Part shown: in pieces, positions 49,090 through 58,900 of the stretch | How the letters are laid out: each line of letters starts with the position of its first letter | How positions within the stretch are numbered: the first letter of the stretch is position 1 | NCBI GenBank assembly: GCA_029339195.1 | Contig: JAPTJF010000019.1 | Span: forward strand, 221,467 to 285,466 | Direction of reading: 5' to 3' | DNA length: 64,000 nt | Source: Micractinium sp. NFX-FRZ | Taxonomy: Eukaryota > Chlorophyta > Trebouxiophyceae > Chlorellales > Chlorellaceae | Translations under genes and position numbers: made by a program | The notes under the pieces: generated by a model | The model's input: the letters and a program-made list of their open reading frames with translations, nothing else | What the model was told of the DNA's origin: nothing | Database searches by the model: none

Positions 49090-52000
49090 ATGGATAACTT
49101 CAGAGCGCGAGACGTTCTAGAGGAGGAACTACTTGATGCTGTACTGAGCGGGCGTGATGCAGACGTGCGTGCGCTGCTAGCGGCAGGAGTGCGCCCCACA
49201 GACCTCGGTGGCACCCTGCTCCATTTGGCAGCCAAGGAGGGGCACACAGGGTGCGTGGAAGCGCTGCTGGAGGCGGGGTATGCAACTGAGGTTGTGGAGC
49301 TGCAGCAGCTTGCAACGCCGCTGCACGTGGCGGCCATGGAGGGGAACGAAGGGTGCGTGCGGGCCCTGGCGGCAGCAGGCCCGGCTTCCCTGCTGGATGC
49401 AGAAACGAGTGGGGGGCAGAGGGCGGTAGACATGGCGCAGACGCACGGCCACACAGGCTGCGTGCGCATCCTGCGGAATGCGGCCGCCGCTCGGGCGGCC
49501 GGTCCCGCAGCACCTCACCAGCAGCAGCAGCAGCAGCAGCAGCGGCACCAGCAGCAGCGGCAGCACCCACCACCTCCTCAGCCGCTGCAGCAGCTGCAGC
49601 CAGCTGTGCAGCCTCTGCAGCAGGTGCAGCAGCAGCAGCCGCAGCGGCAGCAGCACCCACCACCACATCAGCCGCCGCGGCAGCAGCAGCCAGCTGTGCA
49701 GCCTCTGCCGCAGGTGCAGCAGCCACTGCAACAGCAACAGCAGCAACAGCAGCAAGCAGTGGTGCAGGCAGACGAGGCAGTGGCGCCTACACACGAGGGT
49801 TTGGATCTGCGGGATGATGATGGTGGCGATACTGATGATGCTGACGATGTACAGCACCTGCTGCATCAGCAACTGCGGCAGCAGAAGCCACAGCAGCAGG
49901 AAGAGCAGCCAGCACCTGGCATGCCGCTGCCACAGCAGCAGCAGCAGCAGCAGCAGCCAGCGCCTGGCATGTCCCTGCCACAGCAGCAGCAGCAGGAGCA
50001 GCAGCCAGCGCCTGGCATGTCCCTGCCACAGCAGCAGCAGCAGGAGCAGCGGCTGGGCGGTGCCCGGTCGCAGCCTTGGCGGCGAGCCGTCAACACATCC
50101 ACGATGAAGCGCATCCTCACCGTGAAAGGTGCGCTGCCCCCTTGTCTTCCTTTTAGGGCCCGGTGTAGGGCCGCATGTCGCTGCTGCTGCGCGTGTGCTG
50201 TGCGTGCCTGGCAGTGGCAAGGCTTGCTGTGCTTTGGCGTACCTCAGCAATGCACTGCCAGGCTGGCGCACCTGTCTGCGCTCCCGTGCAAGTCGGCTCC
50301 CCCGAGTTCCTCTGCGCATGCGCACTCAAAACCCTACCTCCCTTCTTCCTCCCCCTTCCCCCGGCCCCGCCTGCAGCCAAGTACCTGCGGCAGCGGTTTG
50401 GGTGGGACCCCAGCCAGGGCCAGCCGCGCATGAGCTTTGCCCTGGCGCCAGGCGGGCTGCCGCTTGCTGACGTGGACGGCTCCACTGTCATGGAGTTCAA
50501 CAAGGAGGGGCGGGATGGCTTCCCCTTCAAGGTATGGCTTGGCTGCGATGTGCTGCCAAGGGGCCCCACCTGCAAGGTGCCCCATAGCAGGCGCTTATGG
50601 TATTTTGTGATCTGGTGCAATGCTGGAAGCTGCGGGAGTGAGGGCCTGGCCTGCGTTGGGCCTGCATGTGCTGGCTGGGGCGCGGGGTGCGGGCGCCCTG
50701 CTGCCACGCCTCTCATGGGTTTGAGTGGCACATGGCGCTCATGAGCGTCTCGGCCTTCCGCACACGCTCATGTGGTTGCCACCAGCTGGCTGCCACTTGC
50801 ATGGCACTAAAGCACCGTCTGCTGCACCCCTGCCTGTGTCCTTTTATCCTGCAGACGCGCTGGGTGGGCCTGCTGCTGGAGGCACTGGCGCCCCAGCTGG
50901 GAGACACGCTCGTGCTGCAGCACACAGAGACAGATGCCGCCGGCGTCATCCATGCTGCTGCCAGCCTGGAGCGCCAGCCTGGCAGAGCTGGCACAGCCGC
51001 TGTGGGCGGGGCGGTGGGCGCGGCGCTGCAGCCACAGGTGCAGCCGTCGCAGCCGTCGCAGCGGCAGCTATCGCCGCCCCCGCAGCAGCCGGCCCCGCAG
51101 CAGGTGCGGCAGGTGGCGCAGGAGCCGCCGCCGCCACAGGCGGCGCAGCAGTCGACGTTGCTGCAGCCGCAGCGGCAGAAGGCTGCACAGCCGCAGTCCT
51201 CCTGGACGTCTTCTGACATCAGCAACTGCTCAGCGGGGTGCCGCCATGACTTTCCGCCGGCCCCCAGCGATGCACGTCGGGCTGGGGAGGAGGTGAAGCA
51301 GCAGGGGGATGCCAAGCGGCAGCGCCTCAGCTCCGAGGCCGCAGCACCGGCAGCGCCTGGGGCGCCGGCGGGGGCGGGCGGCACGCCGGGCGCGCGGCAG
51401 AAGCAGACTCACGCGTGCCCTGGCTGCGGCAGGGTGTACAAGTATGCAGGGGCGCTGCGCACGTGAGTGGGGCTTTGTGCTGAAGGGGCGCTGTGCACTT
51501 TTGGGGGGCTCTGTCAAGTGGAGAGAGGGGCGTTCAAGTGGAGGGGCGCTCCGTATGTGAGTGGGGCTCCGGCCTGCCGCCAAGCATCTGAATGACTGGC
51601 GCCAGGCTGCCTGCTGGAACGATTGGCCCAGCAGTAGGGGAGTTGTAACCGGCATGGCGCACGTGGGTGCACCACCATCAGATGCGGGCAGCGGTGCACT
51701 AAGGAGGGCAGCCAGAATGGAAGCAGTACCTGCGTGTATGTGCTTGCTTGCTCTTGCCCCCAGCGCGTGCTGTCATGCCCCTCCTGCTCCGCCTGCAGGC
51801 ATGTTGACAAGTGCAAGGCGGCGCGGCAGCTACAGCAGGTTGGTGAGGAGGAGCCGCAGATGCTGACGCGGCAGGCGTGCAGCCAGGAGGGCGGGCCGGC
51901 AGTCCTGGGGAGCAGCCAGAACTTGGATGCCCTCTGCAGCGCAGCAGAGAGGGAGATGGAAGCCACGTGGCGGCATGAGCAGCTGCAGTCCCAGGCAGAG

Positions 52001-52837
52001 GCGGCCGCCCAGCCAGAATTGCTTGCTTTCAGCAGCCAAGCAGCAGCGGGGGCAGCAGCAGAGCATGCGGCGCAGGCGGATGGCACGGCAGCAGCAGCAG
52101 CGGCATCAGCAGTGCCGCCAGCAGCTGAGGTGAAGGGCAAACCCCCTCTCTCAGACAGCGATCTGGCACCAGTCCCGGACTTTCAGGCAGGTATGATCTT
52201 TTACCCCACACCGCGTGGCGCCGATTCGCCAGCAAAGCAGGACCAAAGGGTGGATGCGAGCCCAGCTGGGGCCATGTATCCCCAGGCCCCAGCAGCACCC
52301 GGGCAGCAGCAGCCTGCGGTCAGCATGCCGTCGCAGCATATGGCATCGCAGCCCTCGCCCGCGCAGCAGGGCCAGAGCCAGGTGACGGGCGGCTCGACGC
52401 TGACTGCTCAAGGGGGGCTGACCACAGTGACCACGGCGAGCACGCTGCGCACCCGGCTGAAGATGACGCCCCTGGACCAGACCCTTGTCGAGGTGAGCAG
52501 GCTGTACCGCATGCCAGGGGAGCGTAAACCCCTGCTGCTGCTTTGGCTCTTGGCTTATGAACAATGGTTGGTTGCTTCCAGTGCATTCTACTCACGACAG
52601 CTGCCCTGCCAGCACCCGCGTGTGCGGTGTTTGGCACCTGCCAGGCCACCCTCCCCCCCACAGCGCCCGCCCACCCTCGCCCTGCTTCCGCCCACGATTC
52701 TGCCGCAGGCTTATCTGCGCGAGTGGGAAGACATGGCTCCCACCGCGCAGGCGGAGGAGTGGCGCATCATCCGCATGTACCTGAAGCATGCACAGCTTGC
52801 TGAGCTGGACATGCACCTGCGCTCCTGGGTGGAGTGA
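49090..52837 (+). CDS. Ankyrin-repeat, polyQ, C2HC zinc finger protein
   Basis: Five exons: 49090-50128, 50377-50531, 50855-51462, 51799-52492 and 52709-52837. They sum to 2625 nt (874 aa) with consistent phases. Ankyrin repeats fill residues ~18-130 (GGTLLHLAAKEGHTGCVEALL, TPLHVAAMEGNEGCVRAL, a degenerate third). A Gln/Pro-rich region (~140-330) follows, with three tandem copies of a PAPGM(P/S)LPQQQQ unit at ~49910-50050. Exons 2-3 encode a conserved-looking globular piece (YLRQRFGWDP, TRWVGLLLEAL, GDTLVL). An intron splits a C2HC finger (CPGCGRVYKYAGALRTHVDKC), and the spliced frame restores it. The C-terminal exon reads AYLREWEDMAPTAQAEEW. The composition suggests a transcriptional regulator; the DNA target is unknown. 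ATG 49090 is chosen because it precedes the first ankyrin helix and follows a likely 5' UTR intron. Confidence 0.8.
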
Positions 52838-53056
52838 GCGCATGCTGTGGGGCCAGCGGCAGCCACAAGCGCTGCCAACAGCTCTGTGCTCCCTATTCCC
52901 ATCCGTGCTCCTGGCTGTTTGTGACTTCTTGCACACACTCAGACATCCCTCAGTATTAGATGAACTACTATGATGCGTGCGTCTGTAACAAGACCCGCAT
53001 TGCGGCTGTGACCCCTGTCAACTCGCTCCCAGCTGGCAGTGCCCGCTGGCCTCCCC
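52838..53056. promoter_or_regulatory. Convergent spacer; TGTAA polyadenylation signal at 52984-52988
   Basis: TGTAA lies 147 nt after the ankyrin gene stop codon, on the same strand. The spacer separates it from the minus-strand VHL gene end at 53057. Confidence 0.5.
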
Positions 53057-54039
53057 CTACTGTGCCGCCGCTGCTGCCACCCCAACCTGCTCCTGCGCCG
53101 CTGCCGGCTTTGACCCTGCCTTTGCATCACTGTTTTGTCGAAACAGCAGCTGCAGCGCGTCTTCCGACAGCTCCCCATTCTCCAGGCCGTGTGGCGGCGG
53201 CGGCTTGACCAGCAGTGGCACAAAGGGTGCTGCGGCGGCCAGCACCACCAGCAGCAAGTCCTGCGCATCAGCAGCCAAAGGGGGCTGAGTTGTCAGCAAG
53301 GAGTGTGGTGAATGTGGAAAGCCAGTGAGGGTGTGGGTTGCGAAGTGGTGGGCGCACGAGAGACATGGGTGCTGCATGGCAAGCCAGCCGCAGGCACTGC
53401 TCTGCTGCCATGGTGACACCCACAAGGTGTTCTCACGACCGCTGGCAACCGCCAATGCAGCACAAGTCTTGCCTTGGGTAGGTCCCCCAGGCAGCAGCAG
53501 GGGCCAACGCTGGTGGGTGCTGCCGCGCGCGCTTGCCGCAGGCTGGACACCTGCCGGCTCAGGCGCCGCAGCCATCCCTGCTGCCCGCATGCCGCTGCTG
53601 CGCCATGGCTGCTGCCAACTCGACTAGTTGCTAACCGGTGGTGACAGCACAGCAGCACAGCCGCCTCAGCGCGGAAGGCAGGCGGGAACTCGTGGTGTGT
53701 CGCCGGGCACCAGTCCACTGCAGCTGCGGCGGTGATGCGCGTTTGTGCTGGCGCATCACCTGGCGTGGTTGGCGGTGGATAGAACACCGGCTGATTGTTC
53801 ACCACGAGCTGTGTGTCGGGTGCATCAGGGCACCTGAACATCCAGGGGTGCGCACAGAATGTGGGCTGCCGCACCTGCGAGCCAGGCTGCAGCGTGTAGT
53901 AGCGCCGCTCTGCGCCGTCATACCCCACCCACACCGTCTGCACCGGTTGCTCCGTGTCGTTGACAAACTCCACTACCGTGGCATGTCGGGAGTTGAGGCT
54001 GCGGTGACGCTGCTTGTGCCGTGAGGCGCCGGCACCCAT
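53057..54039 (-). CDS. VHL beta-domain protein with possible N-myristoylation and F-box-like helix
   Basis: Two exons: 54039-53473 and 53260-53057, 771 nt (256 aa). The intron has a GC donor (CCCAAG|GCAAGA); this junction gives an uninterrupted frame, LGDLPK|DLLLVVL. Residues ~20-90 match the von Hippel-Lindau beta domain: VVEFVNDTEQPVQTVWVGY, YYTLQPGSQV, CAHPWMF, QLVVNNQPVFYPP. In animals this fold is the substrate-binding part of a cullin-2 ubiquitin ligase; algae lack a HIF pathway, so the partner here is unknown. A second block (HHEFPPAFRAEAAVLLCCHHRL) and LGDLPKDLLLVVLA, which looks F-box-like, would fit a ubiquitin adaptor, but that is inference. The N-terminus MGAGAS has the form of an N-myristoylation signal, suggesting membrane association. 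Confidence 0.78.
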
Positions 54040-54629
54040 CGTCCGGCAGCAGCGCGGGCGGTGGGTGGGCAGGTGGGCGCCGGGCTTCAGGTGTCACCCG
54101 GCGGTTGTTGTGCCCAGCGCTGCCCCGCAACCTTCAATTGGGACCGGCAGGCCTCACGGGCGGGCTTTGGCGTGCGTAAGCGCGTCCTCCCGCCGGGCTG
54201 TCGCGGGGCTGCGAGGTCTGCAGAGCGCAGGCGCACTCACGAGAGCCAGAAATGATAGTACTTGTGACGAGCGAATAAAATACAATGCCCTGGAGGCCCA
54301 AGGAGGAGGGACCGGCCTAGAATCGAGCCATGCGCGGCGTGCTGGGCTAGCTCAGCGGCGAAGCCAGGAGTGGCTTTCCCAAACACCATAGGCATCTGCA
54401 TTCGCTGTACATCGCCCGGACGGTCGCTCAAGGCCCCAGCTTGCTAATCGCCCCTTCAGTGCGCGCCTACAAGCTTAGCACTTCCTTTCCGTGTCACACC
54501 CCTCTTCAAAGGCGTGGCTTCGCCGTCAAAATCAGCAGCAGGCAGCGCGAATAGGGTCGTGCAGCAGGGCCGCCGGCAGCACCTGGCCACTCTCTCCGCC
54601 GTCTTGCCCGCTCGCAGCGCTCGGTCGAG
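54040..54629. promoter_or_regulatory. Divergent promoter region of the VHL and bL17 genes
   Basis: This 590-bp segment separates two start codons on opposite strands, so it carries both promoters and 5' UTRs. No clear TATA box or duplicated element was seen. Confidence 0.5.
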
Positions 54630-55438
54630 ATGAAGCATCGCGTGGCCTACAGGAAGCTGCGCCGCAACAGCGCGCACCGCTGGTCTATGCTGAGGTGCGG
54701 GGGTGGCAATGGCGGCATGCGCCGCCGCTGCCTGCCGCCGCCTGCCGCCTGCCCCTGCTGCCCCGTGTCCCTGCTCACTCGGGAGCCTTTTCTTTGCCAC
54801 GGCATGCAGGACCATGGTTTCGCAGCTGATCAAGCATGAGCGCATTGAGACGACAGTGCAGAAGGCCAAGGAGCTGCGGCGGGTGGCAGACAAGGCGGTC
54901 ACGCTGGGCAAGCAGGTGAGGTGCAGGGCAGGCCAGGGCGAATTGGCCGGTGGAGGGGGCACAGGAGGTGGGCACTGGTGGGTCAGTGGGAGGGCGTCTG
55001 CACCAACTGCGGTGCCAACCTTGAAAAGCTGCTGCCACAGTGCTGCTCTGCACCCCATGTCGCGGCCCGCTGCAGCTCTGCCGGCCCGCCCAGCACATGC
55101 TCTCGTGACCCCCGCCCCTTGCTGCCCCGCCCCTGTGCCGCGTGCAGGGCGACCTGAACGCCTGGCGTGCGGCAGGTGGCATTGTGAATGGGGAGTCGGA
55201 GCTGCACAAGCTGTTTGGTGAGCTGGCGCAGCGGTACGCTGCGCGGGACGGCGGCTACACGCGCATCATCCGCACCGGCATCCGCCAGGGAGATGCCGCC
55301 CAGATGGCGTACATTGAGTATGTGGACCGGGAGGGAGAGCTGCGGCCGGCGCGGCCCACGCGGCCTAGCATGCTGCCGCCGGCAGCGCAGGCGGCAGCAG
55401 ACGCGGCGGCGGCAGCGCAGCAGCAAACGCAGCAGTGA
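54630..55438 (+). CDS. Mitochondrial large-subunit ribosomal protein bL17
   Basis: Three exons: 54630-54694, 54810-54915 and 55148-55438, 462 nt (153 aa). The protein starts [20 protein letters not shown] and continues [18 protein letters not shown], the conserved bL17 core that lines the polypeptide exit region of the large ribosomal subunit. The later [20 protein letters not shown] and [15 protein letters not shown] match plant mitochondrial bL17 better than plastid forms. There is no N-terminal extension that looks like a cleavable presequence, as is usual for plant mitochondrial L17. The last ~25 residues are an Ala/Gln-rich tail. The start ATG is fixed because the core begins immediately after it. 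Confidence 0.92.
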
Positions 55439-55943
55439 CGCGGTGTCGTGCCCTCCGCTGCACCCCCTTGGTTTCCTTCCGCTCCCCGCTCCTGCTTACC
55501 TGCACCTGCTCCCTCGCCTGCTCTGTTCACCATTGAAACACTAGAAACTGGGTGTGCATGCCGCCCTGGACTGGCCTTTTCCTGTACCCCCCTCCTGACG
55601 CTGCAAGCCCCTGCCCTTGGGGCCCGAGACACGTAACAACACAATCGTGTCCACAATATACAGACCATAGCGCGTGTGTGGTGGGGAAGTACAGGAGTTG
55701 GCCAGGGTTTCAGTCGGGGGCTGCTGTACAATGTGCTGCTCCAACTCATGCTCTGGGCAGTGGATAGGATGGACAAGCCAGGTGCCCACGCAAGGCATCC
55801 TGGCGCATGCACTTCCTGTCTAATGTGCTGCGCCTGCGGGCTGCAATCGCGCTGCTGCACCGCTGCGCCTGCCGTGGGCTGGCCGCTCGGTGCCAGTGCC
55901 CATTTCTGGCTGCAGCTGGAAAAATAAGTGGCCGCGTGCCGGC
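55439..55943. other. Convergent intergenic region
   Basis: This holds the 3' UTRs of bL17 (+) and the TraB gene (-). No TGTAA or TTACA signal and no coding frame with support was found. Confidence 0.4.
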
Positions 55944-58900
55944 TCACGACTGCCAGTCATCGCCGCCGCCGCTGCCGGCGCTGGCTGCCCACCCGCTGTC
56001 CTGGTCCCCGCCAAAGCCGGAGGCATCCATGTTGTTCACTGTGTCTACCAGCTTGGAAGCAAACTGTGAGGGCAGAGCAGGGGAGGATGGCGGCGTCGAG
56101 CTTTTTGGTGGGGTGCATCATTTGGAGAGGCCTCCGGGTAGGCCACCCCGGGGGCAGGCAGGCAAGCGGGGTTGGTGACAGAGACCACCAGTTTGATGCA
56201 CAGAAGCAGGGGCGGGCATGGCGGCAGTGGGGCAAGCAGGGGGTGGGGGCGGGGCACAGGCGAGGAGGCAGAGGGCAGGCAGAGGCGCCGGTAGAGGGCA
56301 GGCGTGACGGCACCCCGGCGCACCTTTCCAAAACGGTTGACCGTGACGGCCATGAAGCCGAGGTACGGAGCTGTCACTAACGTGACGGCTCCCAGGAAGA
56401 AGGCGGCCGCTTTTGGGCGGCGGTACGCAATCGTGCCCAGCACTACGCCCGTTACAGCTGCGCTGACCCACGGGGAAGCTGCCTCGTCAGCGGGTGCCTG
56501 CAGGTACCGCTGCACCTTGGCCTCCGTGTCTGGATCTCCTGCCACCGGCCAGTAGCGGGTGATGCCCTGCCGCAGGAGGGAGGGGCGCATGTGGGAGGGG
56601 AGAGCGGGGTGGGCAGCAGCGGACACGCTGTGACGGCCAGGGCCAGGCAGAGCCAGAGGGCAAACGCAATGATGACGTGTGAGCACGGCGGTGCAATCAG
56701 GGTGCAGCCAGCGAAGGGAAAGGGAGCTGCCAGCTGCTGCACCATACAGCAGGCAGGCTTACAACGGTAGCCCGTGCAGCACGGTGGCGGCACCAGCAGG
56801 CAGGCAAGGCACATACAGCAGGCAGGCTCACAATGGCAGCCCGCGTGGCAGCGGCGACAGTAGCAGCAGGCAGGCAGGCAAGGCAGGCAGGGCACGCACC
56901 TTGATGTGCCCCGCGCCCACCACGCCCACCACCGGCTGAGACCCCGCCTCCTGCCCCGCCTCCCACAGCCGCCTGCGGGCAGCGTGAGGTCATGGGAGGG
57001 AGCTGGGTTGGCAAGCCTGTGTAAGCAAGAAGCATGCGCCCGCCCTCTCGCACGCACATGCACGACATTGTGCCGGGCAGCATGCATGCTACCCCTGGAA
57101 GGCACATAGCAGAGGTTGGGGCCCCGGCCTCCCAGCTGCAGTGGCACCACCTCCCCGCCGGCTCATAGGCACCGAGGTGCGCTGCCTACCACGCCCTGCC
57201 CCACTGAGAGGCCATGCTGCCAGGTCATCACCTGGCCAGGATCAAGTCCCGCTCATCCACCACCACCTTCTGGATGGCCGCATTGCTGCAGGCACAGCAC
57301 AGCACAGCACAGCACAGCACAGCACAGCATGGACCAGATCGGCATGGCAACAGGGCGGCACAGCATGCCACAACACACGTACAAAGCGCGGCCCAGGAGG
57401 GCAAAGCAGGGCACGCGACAGCACGGCACGACTTCTGGAAGAAGGCACAGCACAGCGCAGCATGCGGGGCAGCTGTATGCACGGCGCGAGCACTTGCGCA
57501 CTGCATGCTGCAGCTGATGTGCACCAGACAGCACGGCTCACCTGCGCTCCATGCCTGCCGCCCCCTTGGCGCCCGCCACCTGCTCCCGCTCCAGCCGCTG
57601 CAGCCACGTGTCGTCACCCTGCACAGCACCGGCGAATCCAATACAAAGTCAACCACCCACAACTTGCGAATCGTCAACCAGCGCAGTAGCAGCACCAGCG
57701 GCAGTGCGGGGACAGGCATCAGGGGAGCGCCAAAGCGCCCTTCCGCTGACGGGGCTGGTGGGGGCCTGCCAGATTCCCGCACCCCGCCCACGGTGCCCGC
57801 CCTGCTAGCCAACCCTGCCCCCACAATGGCCACACCTTGCTGGCAAGTCTCCCACCAGACTGATCTGCCCCAGTGGCAATGCAAGTCGAGCTATTTTCCT
57901 CTACAACCCCACCTTGATGGCACGCCGCGTGAACATCTGCACCAGGCTGTTACCGCATCATTCCTCACCCAGCCACATACCCCTGCCTCGAGTCATTGCA
58001 TGCACCCGCTCTCACCTTGATGGCGCGCTGCCTGAACGTCTCCACCAGGCTGTTGCCGCATTCGCGCACTGCCAGGACGTCGGCGGGGTTCAGGCGCCCC
58101 TTGGGGTCCATGCCTAGAACAGATGGAATGGCGTGCAGAAGGGTCTTCTTTCAACAACAGGCCAGGGGGTGGGAGGGGGTGGACTCCGGAGGGATGGCTC
58201 TTGCAGCCCACTCTGGGTGTGAGAACCACAAGGCAAACACGACTAAGAACAGCGGGCAGGCGGGCAGGAAGCGGCGGGGGGTGTAGCGGCCACCCCACCG
58301 ACAGACTTGAAGCAGGTCTCGCAGCTAGGCAACTGCAGGTGGCGATTCAGTGAGGCGGGATGCACAGAGCAAGAAGAGCGGCGTGTGGGCAGGCAGGCAG
58401 CCCCAGCCAGCAGCTGAAGGCACCCCTCAGCACACCCATCTGCTGGGTGGCCCCACCAACGCAAGGTCCCTATCAGCTCTCACCGTCTCGGAACAGGCGG
58501 CGCGCCGCCTCCAGCACCGCATTGGGCTGCGGGCACCCTCCCTCCCTCATCATCTCTAGCAGCCGCCGCTTGATGCCTGCCTCGCTGTTGTCATCGGGGC
58601 CCAAGCCCCAGGGGTCCTCTGCATGGGAAAAGTGAACTGTTGACGTGATTGCTGGCAGCGACAGGGCAGGCACTGGATGCCGCAGGCAAGTCCGCTGGGA
58701 GCGAGACACCTGGCCTCCTGTGGAGACGTGGGCTGTGCGTGAGGCAGCAGCCCAGGCTCAACGTGTTCCACACCTCAAGGCCGCCCCGGCAAGCAAGTCA
58801 AACTGGGCTGCGCTTGCCTGGGGTGGGCGACGCCCGCACCTCCGCCTCCACCTCCCGCTCCTTCAGTGTGGGCCCTGGGTCACGCCGCAGAAACTCCGGC

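Noticed and set aside
53450..53500. Walker A-like GGPTQGKT on the minus strand
   Set aside because: It is read in a different frame across the VHL exon end and its GC-donor intron. No other ATPase motif follows.
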